In this document: piece after piece, positions 19,420-32,440 of the stretch
How the letters are laid out: each line of letters begins with the position of its first letter
How positions within the stretch are numbered: the first letter of the stretch is position 1
Assembly: GCA_947561585.1 (NCBI GenBank)
Contig: CANNZV010002349.1
Span: 64,987-128,986 of the forward strand
DNA length: 64,000 bases
Direction of reading: 5' to 3'
Source: Caprella mutica
Taxonomy: Eukaryota > Arthropoda > Malacostraca > Amphipoda > Caprellidae
Program-made: the position numbers and the translations under genes
Notes under the pieces: generated by a model
The model's input: the letters and a program-made list of their open reading frames with translations, nothing else
Databases searched by the model: none
Told to the model about the DNA's origin: nothing

Positions 19420-20940
19420 GAGTGGCGGGCCAATTGATTTATTGAACTCATGTGGCATTAACCGATAAGTCTATTTTGGTAGGTCTATGTATTCTCGCAG
19501 GCCCCAAGACATACTACGTGCTATTTTATTGGCAGAACTGAGTGCTGCGGCTTGTGAACAAATAAATGTGCTGGAAGAGATGAAAAAAGGCCCTTATACA
19601 TTCTAACATTCTATTGTAATGTTGTTTCACTTAAATGATATATGTATAATATGAATATATTTTAAAATGATTTATGGAGACGAATTAAAAATTATACGTG
19701 ATATGATTTATTGAGGCAGCATTGCCCCAATATTGTTATCATATTGGGACAATTTTGTCAATATTGTTACATTATTTTTTAAATTGTTTGGCAGTATTTG
19801 GAAAAAGTTGGCCCGAAAAGTAATAGAGCTTTGGATATATGAATAATTAATATTATATATATTTCTTAAGGTTACACCGGGAATAAATCTAAGGATTTAG
19901 GGACATTTTTCAATAAAATAAGACTTTCAAAAATTGACTTTTTGGTATTCCCAATTAATTTGTTTTAATTGTTTTACTAGTGTATTATTCGTCAAAAATG
20001 TTGTACTACAGTTTAGCAAGAGTTAATTAGTGAATTTAATTAAAATAAAATGTATTTAAGATCAAGTTCATCCCATAAATAATTTAAAATCAATAAAACC
20101 ACCAAAAAATGATGGAGTATTTCGCTCATTTTAATTCTATGAGAGTATCTATAATTATTTCTTAATCATCCTGATTTTTCTTATTCGAATTGGTTATTTT
20201 TCTGTTATCCGGATGTTCCTATATATATATATATATACATATAGCCTATATCAATGATATCAATTATTTCGCTCATGGTATTAAGTCGTATCTTAAATGT
20301 TAAAGCGTGACATTTCTCTAGAGACCGACAGACCAACCAACCAATTAACCAACAGACTAAACACTCACTATGTATCAGTATATAGTGATTATTTGATGAA
20401 CAGACGTTTTGTTAAATTTCTATACTATATTATTGTCTTAAATGTTGTTTTTCAGATAGAGAACATCCAACATTTTTCGTTTCCTTAATAATTGATTGAG
20501 GTATTAAATTTTATATGAGAACTTGATAAATTATATATACTATCCCAGAGGAAAAATTGAATTTCGGCCGATCGTCGACTGTCGGTTAATATAAACATTG
20601 ATTTTATTTTACAGTAAAATATAATTATTTAACACATTATCGTCAACATTTCCGGATTGTCCGACGAAAGATGATAGACTGAAACTATTTCAAATTTATA
20701 AAAAAATTACGATTGGACTTCCATCGAATCACATTTATCATCGTAGAATTTTAGATACATGAACTTTTTTTCATAGCTTTAGAATAATTCTTCGACTGGG
20801 ATATTATTCATTTTAAATATTTTCAGTCATGAAGTCCCAGTATTTTCTTCTGATTTAGGACCTGTGATGTCATTTCCATTGGTAGGTACATCTTCTGTAG
20901 GAGCTCTCATCAAAGAGTCTGGATGTGCGTCGTAGAAACA
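19420..20940. other. No gene seen; one AT microsatellite
   Basis: AT-rich. A (TA)n run is at ~20220-20236. A patch near 19710-19800 has repeated CAATATTG/GGGCAAT motifs also seen near 30290 and 42430, perhaps an old MITE. Confidence 0.4.
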
Positions 20941-21165
20941 TTGTTATTCCGAGGGTAACGAGGCTTGCTGATGCTATTCCCTCTGCCATTAATACCGGCA
21001 ACACTCCCCGAATATCCCAGACTGATGTCGTTGCGGAATATTAAACCATTCTTTGTGGATATCTCAAAGAATGTTCAGTTGGTAGGTACCTTCACGTCTT
21101 TTCTTATTAGTCTCGAAGTTGTATTCGGAGAATTTTCGATTTTTGGTATAGGGATGTTCTAATTG
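20900..21165 (-). pseudogene. Coding-like remnant of unknown identity
   Basis: GC-richer than its surroundings. The minus strand reads GVLPVLMAEGIASASLVTLG followed by ITMFLRR, like a membrane segment plus basic stop-transfer residues. One base out of frame it continues AHPDSLMRAPTEDVPTNGND to a stop. This could be the decayed last exon of a membrane protein. I cannot name it, and chance is possible. Confidence 0.2.
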
Positions 21166-21411
21166 TTTAGATTGAGAGTAATCATCAAAAACTATTACTA
21201 TGATATTGAGTGGTTCTAATTAGATCGTAGTTTAATATGGAAATGATTTTGAATCACCGATGATTCATCCTCTTTCATAGGATATATTTTACAAAAAATT
21301 CCGAATTTATGGTATACGGGTATATCCAGAATTGGAAAATTATATGCTTATCGATTATGGATATCCATCAAAAATATCTTTGGATCGAAGATGGGACGTA
21401 GGAGATTAAAA

Positions 21412-21600
21412 GTGGCCCCCTCTCAAACTTCTATGGCCCCACCATAACTTCCCTCTCACAATCTTCTTTGGCCCCAACATAACTTCTCCCTTTTACTCTT
21501 CTTTGGCCCCAACATAACTTCCCTCTTTTAATCTTCTATGACCCTGCCATAACTTCCCTCTCTTAATTTTCTTTGGCCCCACAAAAAATTTTGTCTATTA
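21412..21600. repeat. ~45-bp repeat built from a dispersed palindromic element end
   Basis: Four to five units of CTTCTWTGGCCCCAMCATAA followed by CTTCCCTCTYTTAAT. The same words recur singly at 21790-21850, 35520-35600, 49500-49573 and 52580-52650. Confidence 0.8.
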
Positions 21601-21787
21601 ATCTTAATAACACCAACATAACTGATGCTTAGAAGGTAAATGGACATTAGACACTCTTCAAGATTATAGTAAATATCCCAGGAGTGTCACCAAGCATCCA
21701 ATTTACTTGATCTTCTGTCTCATTAGAAGAAAAAGAACGAAGTGACATCTCTTTAGACTGTACTTAGTGATAGATACCCAGGGGTAA

Positions 21788-21852
21788 CATTATGGTGGGG
21801 CCATTGAAGATTAAAAGACCACAGTCGATCTTCTATATTCCCGCCATAACCA
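21788..21852. mobile_element. Short palindromic MITE-like element (GGTTATGGTGGGG type)
   Basis: TTATGGTGGGGCCATTGAAG at the left is answered by ATCTTCTATATTCCCGCC and ATAA at the right, about 65 bp in all. Similar pieces lie at 29950-30015, 35520-35600, 49500-49573, 52325-52375 and 52578-52650. Confidence 0.6.
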
Positions 21853-21859
21853 TATAATT

Positions 21860-22680
21860 TGTAAAATCATTTTAATTAACTAAAACATGATTCAAAATGA
21901 AATAAAATTACTATTTCGGTTTTTATAGTTTCTTCAATATATTATTGCATAAAATATATTTATAAATAATTTCTCATTGAATTGTAGAAATCAACTAATA
22001 TTTCCAATTCGCTCCAAAATAAAACAATATACAATTGCACAGAGCGCTGCAGTTTTTAGATACGGAATATGCTATGTGTAGAAATAGGTGATTCTTTAGA
22101 GAATACATCTATAAGCGAGCAGCATGTTTTATTTAATGTTTCTGCCTGTAATATTGGTATCGCGGATGCGTATTTGTGGGCAGAATGATTTGTAATTTCG
22201 GTTCAGTTTTATTCCACGAGGCGGTTGATTTTAATATTTCATATGTGAGTAATATTATTGTAAATTGAATGTATAATATAGTTTAAATTGAATTTTAAAT
22301 TGAACACGAATTCATATTGAAAACTGCATCAAAATTTCTACAGAAAATTACATCGAAAATTAAGATTTAAAATTGAATCGAATTTCTTTTTAAAAATTTA
22401 TTTGAAATTTTAAAACAAATATTCACATATTTAAACGTTATATATTTCCAAGTGAATTAAATTCAAAGAACATTATTGCTATCGTTAATTTAATATTGGA
22501 TTTATCGGAAGCAATGAAATGGATTTTCATTTATTTTCTATTCAAATTAAGTGATTTTCAATTTGCTGATTTGTTGCTGCTCTAATTACGTTATTTTGTT
22601 ATTCGTATTGTTTCGTTATTTGCATTCTCTGTGAAGAAAAACAACGAATAAATGAGAGGAAAGAGAATAAAATGAAGCGA
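21860..22680. other. No gene seen
   Basis: AT-rich. A slightly GC-richer patch is at 22020-22230, with no exon or element recognised. Confidence 0.4.
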
Positions 22681-22700
22681 GAGAGAAGCTGTAACGAAAG

Positions 22701-23745
22701 GGGGGGGGGGGGAAGTGGGAAACTGTGGGGAAAGAATAGGAAATGGGAAACTGTGGGGAAAGAATAGGAAAATGGGAAACTGTGGGAGAAGCTTAGGAAA
22801 ATGGGAAACTGTGGGAAAAAATAGGAAAATGGGAAACTGTGGGAAAAGCTTAGGAAAATGGGAAACTGTGGGAAAAAATAGGGAAATGGGAAACTGTGGG
22901 GAAAAATATTTAAATGGGAAACAGTGGGGAAACAATATGAAAATGGGAAACAGTGGGAAAGATATGAAAATGGGAAACTGTGGGGAAAGAATAGGAAAAC
23001 AGGAAACTGAGGGGGAAGAATAGGAAAATGGGAAACTGTGGGAATAAATAGGTAGCTGTGGGGAAAGAATAAGAAAGTGGAAAAACTGTGGGAAAAGAAT
23101 AGGAAAATGGGAAACTGTGAGAAAAATAGGAAAATAGGAAACTATGGGAAAAAATAGGAAAATGGGAAACTGTGAGGAAAGAATAGGAAAAATGGGAAAC
23201 TGCGGGGAAAGAATGGGAAAATGGGAAATTGTGTGAAAAAATAGGAAAATTGGAAACTGTGAGGAAAAAATAGGAAAATGGGAAACTGTGGGGAAAAAAT
23301 AGGAAAATGTGAAACTGTGGGGAAAAAATAGGAAAATGGGAAACTGTGGGAAAAGAATAGGAAAATGGGAAACTTTGGGGAAAAAACAGGTAAATGGGAA
23401 ACTGTGAGGAAAAAATGGGAAACTGTGGGGATAGAATAGGAAAATGGGAAGCATTGGGGAAAAAATAGGAAAATGAGAAACTGTGGGAAAAGAATAGGAA
23501 AATGGGAAACTGTGGGGAAAAAATAGGAAAATGGGAAACTGTGGGAAAAGAATAGGAAAATGGGAAATTGTTGGGAAAGAATAGGAAAATTGGAAACTGT
23601 TGGGAAAGAATAGGAAAATGGGAAACTGTGGGAAAAGAATAGGAAAATAGGAAACTGTGAGAAAGGGTAGGAAAATTGGAAACTGTGGGGAAAGAATAGG
23701 AAAATAGGAAACTGTGGGAAAGAGATTAAAAAAATAAGGAAACTA
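22701..23745. repeat. ~1-kb purine-rich minisatellite (27-30 bp unit)
   Basis: About 36 units of GAATAGGAAAATGGGAAACT followed by GTGGGGAAA, preceded by a run of 12 G. Indels of one to three bases vary the period. It produces long open frames on both strands (for example 22591-23454 minus) with FPHSFPFS-type repeats. These are repeat artefacts. Confidence 0.95.
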
Positions 23746-23749
23746 AGGG

Positions 23750-24960
23750 GGTTAAAATGTGTAGAAAATGGTCAATCATACTATTGTTGCAAATTTAGTA
23801 TACAATTATTATTAACAAGTAGAAAAGAAACAATAAATAGAAGAGATAAAATCAACTATCTCAATTTCTGTAACCTAAGTCAAATAATATGAAACTATTA
23901 AATGAATCTAACTTACATTTAATTTAAATATTAGTAGGGATTTCACGTCTGCTTCAGCCACATTGTTGACTATATCACTGACGTCAAAAGGAAATTATTT
24001 AGCAGAGACTGGGTATAACTTACAAATAATTGAAATTGTCTGTTTAGAATAATTGAAACTTAAATAATTAATGTTTTATATTATATTAATAACATTTTGT
24101 TAATAGTTTTAAATTTTAAATCTATGAAAGATTCAGATCTTTCCTGTTTGCTGGGCGTCTTTGAAAATAATGCAAATATAGTTATAACATTGACACGCGT
24201 TGCTATTTAATGAACTCTGCTCTATGAGAACACCTTTCCTTAATGACGAAGATTGTAATCTGAAGTGGATTTGGAGAAGCCTTGATTCGGATAAAAAAAA
24301 TTATTTAATTATATAATGCGGATTTGTTCAATGAATTTGTTATTATCATTAAATTGTTATTATGTCATTTTTAAATGCGCCAAGGAAACAGAAAATTGTT
24401 AGTTATATTCTCCATGTTATTTATATTACCATATTAAACAGAAACTTTTATTTGATGTTGCTAAATAATTTAATTTAATAAATTTTATTAATTTATTTCC
24501 ATTAATCTCAAATGCGTCCAGCAAACAGAAAAGATCCAAAAATTCTGAACGGAAACCATTATACCAACATGTGTCCAAATTATCATTTGACTAATTCCTA
24601 GGTTAGTAATTCCCAGTTAATCCATTAGTGTTTTTACAGGATAATAATTCACTCCTGCTTAATTGCTTCATTAAAATGATTTATAAAGAGCATTTTGATA
24701 ATTAATGATGTAAGAATTGTTTGATGTTAATCCATGTAATTAATAGAACATTTCGTAAACTATGAATCAAGTCCAGACTGCAGAAACTGATAAAGAATTC
24801 TCCGTGTTATTTTGTCACGTGACATGGATATTCCATACCTGATATTCTAAAGTCTATATACAGGCTGTTCCAGAAGTTTATCAATATACAGGCTTTCCTA
24901 GAAGACTATATGTACAGTTAGGTGTCCTGCAACTTTATATACAGAGTTGGTGTTCCAGAA
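23750..24960. other. No gene seen
   Basis: AT-rich. At 24855-24970 are four loose copies of a ~37-bp motif containing CCAGAA...TATATACAG. Confidence 0.45.
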
Positions 24961-24964
24961 CTCT

Positions 24965-25770
24965 ATACAGGGTGGGATAAAATAAATAACGAAAACTAAC
25001 TTTGAATCGATACATATCAAAAACCACCAACGTCCTGTTTTTTTACAAATTACCATTGTGTTTGTCTACTTTTTTACATAAATAGTGAAAAACTATAAAA
25101 ACAATTCATTCATCGATGTCGATGCTATAGTGATTATAGTAAACGATGTCAAAAGTATGCATGAGCACAAACATAAAAATACGAAGATTGTTTTATTATT
25201 AAAGACAAACATGATAGTGCGTTATATTTATAACATATGATTAACAACCCATTATAAAATAAATATGTAATTTTAATTCCTTCCTTACTATCTACCGACA
25301 CCCACATGTCCATTTCTTGTCGAATAGAATTCAATTCTTGTTCTCATTGCTGCCATAATGAAGTACGAAAAACCTGCATTAGTAAAAAGAGTTATGACAG
25401 CAATGAGAAAATGATTGAATTATCTTCAGCAAGATATGGAGAACAAGTTGAAGGAATAGGAAGATAGTAAGGAAAGATCTAAGACTAGATATCTGTTTTG
25501 CAATGGGTAGTTAATAATAAAAAAGATTATTTTGTTAAGTTTTTCGGCAATAGAAAAAAAAGTAATTTTATGTTTGTGCGCAAACATACTTTTGACACTG
25601 TTTACTATAATCACAATTTCATCCATATCGATAAATATATTGTTTTGAATTTTTCACATTTTATGTAAAAGAAGTATGCAAACACAATGGTTTAATTAAA
25701 AAATTCAACGCGTTAGCAGTTTTTGATATATAGCAATTCAAAGTTGGATTTTTTTTGACCCACCCTGTAT
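24965..25770. mobile_element. Non-autonomous element with ~200-bp TIRs
   Basis: The left end reads ATACAGGGTGGGATAAAATA and the right end CACCCTGTAT. Subterminal blocks match in complement at least to ~25180 and ~25560: AACTTTGAATC against CAATTCAAAGTT, CATAAATAGTGAAAAA against TTTTTCACATTTTATG, and AAAGTATGCATGAGCACAAA against TTTGTGCGCAAACATACTTT. A TA sits at each edge. No transposase, only AT-rich short frames. Confidence 0.8.
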
Positions 25771-25774
25771 ATAG

Positions 25775-27830
25775 GGTGCCTGTAGACTTAGAGATCAGAA
25801 TCAATCTGAGTATTAGAAAATAATGATTGATCTATCATGCATGATCTTCGCAAATATGTATTTTCCGAATACTGGGAGTGTCCCAGTACTGAGACGTCCC
25901 CTAATCCCTATCGACAGAATTAGTTGTTTGAAAAAGAACTTTCGCTTCAAGAACTTCTATAAATGTTGCCGATTGATAATCTCTTTGATATGTTTGTCTT
26001 GGTATTGAACTTCATGATCAGTTCTAAATTGAAATAAATGATTTCATAAGAATGGAAGAAACGTATCACATAATACTACAGTATGATTTTTTATTTGAGT
26101 GCTAACGTTTACTGTAAGAAATTATAAGTAGTTAAAAAAGACTGGAATTTAAATTTATATAAAAAATTGAAAAAAAAAAAAAAATTATCAAACTGTTTTA
26201 TTTTCCAAAAAATTCTACGGGAGGGTAATTTAATTTGAAGAAGCACAATGATGTCTGTCACCAGAGAAATTTCGTACCAGTGCAACAGTTAGCTAAGAAT
26301 GGAAATGATTCCAATTCACCCCCTTTATACGTTCCAATTTCCTAGCGGAAGTGGGACGGTGGATTTTATTAGAATGAAAATGTTGCTGCAGTCTTTTAGA
26401 TTCTGTTATACGGGAGTAAATTCCGGGTAACGACCCAGAACCGTCTTCTTTGTGTTGTATGTTGAGAAAACATTTTTGATATTGAAAAGTGAATCTTTTT
26501 CAGTTGCAGATGAATCGAGAAAGAAATAATTGGGGGAAGTATTGAGAAAAACTAACAATTTTACGAAACATTCGGGTGCTGCTATTTGCAAAATTTGATT
26601 AAAGATTTAAACTGAACGGGTAATTCGAGGTTCAACGCATAAGGTTTTTTTTCAGGATACGAGATTTCGAATCGAAAATTTAATACTGAACAAAATAGAC
26701 TTACTGTCTTTCGGCGAGTGACCTGGCACACAGATATAAAGAATTGATCACCATTATGCTCCAAAAGTTATTTTGTACTTATATAGGGGCTTGAGTTATA
26801 TGTATATTTGTATACTTTTTTTTCTCAATAAATATTATCATTTTTAATATCATTATCATGTGTTTTGATTTGCTGTTAATCCACAAAATTCATTCATAAA
26901 TACAGAGAAAATTCTAAAGATTAAACACAAATGCGCTGTTTTTTTTTAATTGTATTTCTACGATCACGATGTACATAAATACTAAAAATTGGACGATATC
27001 TCAGAAAGTTTTTGTTGATATTTTTCACATATAGAACGTTATTTTTCAAGCCTCATCTTTTAAATGAATATTTTATTGATTTCATCCCATCTCACTACCG
27101 TAATTCCAGAATAAATAGGTATAATCTTCTTCCAATTCGAACAGAATTGGAGTGAAATTTTACTGCTTTCAGATGCATAGAATTATATATATAAAACAGG
27201 ACCAATGTCAGATTATATATTCAATTTTTATGAGTACTATTATAGTAAAAAGTATAATTAGATTCTTTAAAAACCTTTTTAATACAGGTTTTGCAAGTTT
27301 TAACTGAAGCTTATTTTTTATTTTTTAGTTTACTGTGTACAATTGCTTATAAGAACAAGAAGAAGAAATCAAACAAAGGTTTTCTCAGCGAATATTCCTC
27401 ATGTATGTGTAAGAAATAAGCAAATAGTTACATGTTCGCATCTGAGCAGGAAGACCACTCGACTCAATGCACTGAACAAATAAATGTAATTTCCAAACAA
27501 ATTTATTCTCTCCCGATAAGAGAATTGGAAAGAGGCCGATCAATTTTACGTGTCGAGTGGCAGGCAGTGGTGGCTGGGTGGGCGATCGGTGAAATAATAC
27601 ATTAAAATGAAATACGCTCGCATGTCCTTCGAATTACCATAAATTATACATATATTCTTTGCTGCGAGAAAACATGGTGTTCAGTTATTTATTAGACTAT
27701 GGCAAAAATAATTATAGATTCATAAAGTTTCATTTGCATACGTTATTGTATCTGTACATAAAAGAACAAAAAGTTTGAATACATTAAAATTGAATCAATG
27801 CTTGTGTGTATAATTACAAAAATCTTTATC
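25775..27830. other. No gene seen
   Basis: AT-rich with a poly(A) run at ~26166-26184. At 27452-27572 a GC-richer patch has CCACTCGAC and GTCGAGTGG ~100 bp apart, a possible fold-back. Confidence 0.4.
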
Positions 27831-28054
27831 CGTGTTTTATAAAATACATTCTGAAATAACTGTTCGTTTCAAACTGTAATAGGAACAAAACTTGTTAAAG
27901 TCAGTCGCAAGGTAAGAAGAAATATGTGTCTGCTAGAAGTCCCTTTTTGGCTTCTGCAGCACCAAAATAAATCATTCTTTGGGTCGTTCCTCCACGACAG
28001 GATGTTTCACATATTTTCTTCACAAGGACCAACACACTGTCACACTTGTTGACA

Positions 28055-28413
28055 ATGGCATATTTCGTCTGCCTTCTCAGCTTGATATCGCTTGCAATTC
28101 TGCATCCTGGTAATACATTTCAGTCCTTTTTTAAAACCAGTCGTTGAGATATAACAGGCCTTGACATTGTGCCTATATGTTTTCTTCCGTATATTTTACA
28201 AATAATCTCATCGCAAGACACGACCATCAGAGTCGTTACTTTACTATTTCATTTTCTAAGCCACACGTGTTTACATTCTTTCTTTTTATTCAAGTTGTCG
28301 AGCCAACATTGAATTCATTGCTGCAGCGTGTCTCCTTAAGTGTCCGTCAGTGCGATAATTTAAATGAGGAGAGAACTGCTAATGGAGATGTTGTCTCTAC
28401 GAGTGCCGAGTGA
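28055..28413 (+). CDS. Candidate secreted peptide precursor, 57 aa, two exons (inferred)
   Basis: Exon 1 (28055-28109) opens GACAATGGCA and codes MAYFVCLLSLISLAILHP: a start Met, a hydrophobic core and a likely cleavage near SLA, as in a signal peptide. Donor G|GTAATA is followed 185 bp later by acceptor TTTTTATTCAAG. Exon 2 (28295-28413) supplies the two bases that finish a Val codon, then VEPTLNSLLQRVSLSVRQCD and 18 more residues to TGA. AATAAA follows ~195 bases after the stop with a GT-rich stretch behind it. There is one Cys and no clear dibasic site or amidation signal. I do not recognise the mature peptide. The donor is weak, and the second exon could be chance, so this is a model to test. 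Confidence 0.35.
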
Positions 28414-28608
28414 TGAATGATGCGCCCAATTGAAATTGCACTCCAAGTTGATTTATGGACGGGGAGACAGTTGCGTGTTTCATATCACACCCATGATGGA
28501 AAACTTTGTTAGTGCCCAGTGAAAAAATATGGTAGACTAACTGAAATTGAAGATAGTTTCCCTCAATCGAGAATTTTCTCGTGGTAACCTTAATTTTAGT
28601 GCTACCTA

Positions 28609-28614
28609 AATAAA
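28609..28614 (+). terminator. Candidate poly(A) signal of the secreted-peptide model
   Basis: AATAAA followed at once by GTTTTGTGTT, a GT-rich downstream element. Confidence 0.4.
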
Positions 28615-28619
28615 GTTTT

Positions 28620-29455
28620 GTGTTATCATAATGTAAAGAACTTTTCGGTAAATTAATTAATTTCGAGGACATTTATTTCTTTCAATAAATGGAAAAATAA
28701 TAAAATGTATCTTTTTTAACGAAAACATATATATATATTTGGAGATATATTCTCTAATATGTTTACTTATGTTAAGTAGCTTTGTCGTGATAGAATATAT
28801 CAATTCATTATTATGATATACGATTCCACTATATAGAGGATCTGTAAATTTTCCCCAAGATTTATCAATTTGCAGTTATTACTTTGATATAGCATGTTTT
28901 TCATAGAATAGATTACTTGCGTTATTTCCCCATACATTCGTTACATTTGAAAGGGTGATTGTTATTCCCTAAGTACCTTTCCCTTCCTCCGCCTTTCTGC
29001 AAGAAAGCCTTTCTTTTCTTCAAGAAAATGCCATTTTGAAATGAGTGCCACGGGGAATTCTTGAGAGCGGTGACCTGGCTTTTGTGTGTTTAAATTTATT
29101 CCATATATTACAAAACTTTGATTCACCCTATATTAGAGAATTGATGTCACAATATTTCGTCGGGTTTTGGATCCTCACTGATGAAATAGTATTTTTTAAT
29201 AACATTCAAAAATTATTTTAGATGGAATAAAAAAAATTGAGATAAAACAATTAGGAAAAGAAAATCGAAAAAATTGTCGATATAAAATTTTGAAAATATT
29301 TGAAATGAATTAAAGAAAAAAAAACGAGATAAATTAAAAAAATCTTAGAGATAAAAAATATTATTTTAAACAATATTTGAGATGATATACAACTGAAAAA
29401 TTGAATCCAAAATTACCAAAATGAACAATGATAGAAGTTTAAGAATGACCTATGT
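28620..29455. other. No gene seen
   Basis: AT-rich. A pyrimidine-rich, GC-richer patch at 28975-29090 has no open frame of note. Confidence 0.4.
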
Positions 29456-29458
29456 GTG

Positions 29459-29634
29459 CCATAAGTAGAGTTGTGACAATATGCGTTTAAAATCATAGAT
29501 CCCGAAAATAAAGAATATTGAATCTTTCTAAATCAGCGGAATAAAGTTTTCGATACCATTGTATTTCGTTTCGTCTATGATATTCTTGGGATCTATTATT
29601 TTAAAAGCATATTGTCCCAGCCCCAGTCATAAGT
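29459..29634 (+). mobile_element. hAT MITE family A, copy 2
   Basis: Element ~29467-29626 with ends AGAGTTGTGACAATATGC and GCATATTGTCCCAGCCCCA. It is flanked by CCATAAGT (29459-29466) and TCATAAGT (29627-29634), an 8-bp duplication with one change. Confidence 0.8.
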
Positions 29635-29639
29635 CTTAA

Positions 29640-32080
29640 ATGACTAATAATTACATAGACTATTGTGTCACAGATCAAATTGACCGATGAAAGAGTTCAG
29701 TTACAAGTCAAACCGACCAACTTCTTTCTCAGACTAAAACTAGATAATGTAAGACAATTCAGTTGAAGAAAGTCACTTTAAATTTTGTCCCTCGTTGAAT
29801 AATGCAAATAAAATTAGAGAGGCTTAAATTGGAGGCGATACACGAATTTTAGAGCTTGTAATCTCTAGAAACATTGCTCTCCAAATAATTAGATTCGTTT
29901 GTTTTCGACAGAATGGTACGTGTTCATCGGCAATGAAGAGAGATTATACAAGAGGAAAAGTCATGGTGGTGCTATTGAAGTGCGGTCGCTGCTTAATATG
30001 CAATAGCCGCACCATATTTTGATTACAGTATAGAGTGAACAGTAATTAAATTATCACCATTTTACACCTGTTCTATTAGTTATATTTAGTTATTTATCTA
30101 TTTAACTGCCAATAGTTAATACCGACACCGATCAAAATGATGAAATTTTTGAATCTTGTATTATATTATTATTCAATAGGTAGGTTCTAAGCTCACAATA
30201 AACCTTATTTATAGTTACTAATACAAGGTAAGTATATATCTTGGGCAATTTTAACTAAATACTGTTAGAACATTTCCAATATTGAGGCAATATTGCCCTG
30301 AAGAACATTGCTATCTTGAATATGGTTAAGAGAAGCAGAAGAAACTCCTGTATAATAGAAGATTCAACAGAATTGAAGTTCACCTCATAAAGTCTACCTT
30401 GTAAACCAAGAGCAGGAAATCATTATAACTTATGTCTAGAACTTATTTGGGGGGCTTTGGCCTCTGTCATTATTTCGGCAGTTTTAAAATACCTACCTAC
30501 TTACATCTAAGGAACAAACAGTATATCGATTTGGAAGTTATAATCCGGCAATTTGTATTGCTGCTTTTAAACTCAGATACTCATTATTTGTTTGTTAATC
30601 GATATATTATTTGTTTGGGATCAAAAAATAGAACTTAGCAGAGAGGAAGTTACGTCATTTCGATGATTACGCATTTTTCGTACATTATTTAGTTGCTTTA
30701 ATCATTTACCATTTATTTCAATGAAGGTAAACAGTTTTTTATCAAATTCATAAGTGACTGCAATAAATGGAAATACGTAACTTCCTCTAGTTAGCGTTAA
30801 GAATGCGCCCAGTAGATCACATATTATCAATAGGCCTAGGCTGTTTGCTTACCATTCTGTTACACCGTTTCATAGGCCTAATAGGTGATAAATCATCATC
30901 TTAACCAGCCTGTAAGAACTGGTAAAGTGCTCTCCATGAAATTCATCTATATAAATACGTATAAATACGTATATTCCTGTAGAAATTAAGTATTAAATTA
31001 TTTCTATATTTATATTCAAAATATACGAAAATAGTTTACCAATTCAATCGCAAATTTAAAAAGCCTATCGTTCTCTTTCTATAAGCTATAAATTCGGTTT
31101 CATCATAATATCGTAATTCATGTCAACTGAAATTATTATGATATTTCACTATAAAATTCGATTAATGTATACTATAATTAATCTAAAACAATTGACAACC
31201 AGCCGATTATAAATTCTCTGATAAGTAAATCATACCCTAAATTAATCATATTACCCCCAAACAGTACTGTATCTGCAACCTCTTCATTTAACAATATCTC
31301 CCCTTCACTTCTCCAAATCCTTGTTCACTTGGGCAAATCTCCTGAGCTCAAACTGTGTCTCCTTCCCCTCAATAAACTACAAATTTGATGCAAAGGCAAC
31401 CCACTGCAATCTGTATCAAAGGCTCTGAGATGACAGCGCAGCATATTACCTTTGAAACACGGCCAACTTAGGGCCCAGGAATCCAAACGACTTCGCCCTC
31501 TTCGGAAGAGAATTCCGCACATAATCTGGTCGTTATTGACAGAATGCGTGTATGTTATGATTGATTATTTATTGGTGTATATAAACTGAAGGGGAAATAA
31601 GGTAAAGGAGATATCAATTTGAGATTAAAGGGTTTATAGTTCAATAGATATTTTGCATACGAAGAACTGGAGTTAAAATACTCATTTTTAAGCGTGAACG
31701 AAGAGTGCAATTGATAAAGTCAGATACTTTACTCTATACAGCTTATTAAAATAAGTTGGATAGACTATTTACTCTATTTTTCCACCATTTTATGAATCTG
31801 AAGTTTTAATTTTGATTGCAATAACCTTTCTCATATTTTCTTGAATTGGTTTTCATCGATTCGACTCAAGAGCTCTCCTCCCATTTAGAAATTCATTCAT
31901 AGGGGACCACTGCTGCAACCCATCAATATGTAAACTGAATATGCAACTGTCAACATCTGTCAGGGTGCATTATAAATGATCATAGAAGCCAGCAATAACA
32001 CTAGTTCGCTTTGGAATATCTGACTTTTCGACCATTTATAGGTACTTTTATATCTTGTTAAAGAATCCTTATATGTTAAT
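29640..32080. other. Mostly AT-rich, no confirmed gene
   Basis: Holds a GGTGGTGCTATTG/CAATAGCCGCACCAT fold-back at 29960-30015, possibly of the GGTTATGGTGGGG family. A GC-richer patch at 31317-31530 has a 65-codon minus frame rich in Arg, Leu and Ser that I cannot assign. It could be a diverged exon or nothing. Confidence 0.35.
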
Positions 32081-32084
32081 CTTG

Positions 32085-32440
32085 GTTCATAATTGATGTT
32101 GGAAGATATATGTTAAGATTTGCCAATTATATCTCTCTATATGTGCTTCGTAGATTTTCATGCAAGATAAATTTGAATAGTGTCAAAATTTGCTTTTAAA
32201 ATTATCATGGAAGATATATGACAATTTTATCTATATGTACTTCATAGATGATTATGGAAGAAAATTTCTAATCGATGTCTAAATTTGCTTCTTAAATTGT
32301 TATGGAAGTCATATATACTGTACCAATCATATATCTATGTACTTCATAGACAAATTTCAATCAAGTCCCATGTGTTATATTATCATAGGAGTTATCTTCC
32401 AATCATATCTCAATGTGTTTCATAGATGATCATAGAAGAC
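32085..32440. repeat. Degenerate ~60-bp tandem repeat
   Basis: Five to six imperfect copies built on TATCTATATGTACTTCATAG and a following ATCATGGAAGATATATG. Confidence 0.65.

Noticed and set aside
22591..23454. 287-codon minus-strand open frame rich in FPHSFPFS
   Set aside because: It lies wholly in the 27-30 bp minisatellite. The unit length lets stops be avoided on both strands, and there is no domain or splice context.
31317..31530. Possible Arg/Leu-rich exon on the minus strand
   Set aside because: No recognisable family and no paired exon found. Kept only as a GC-richer patch.
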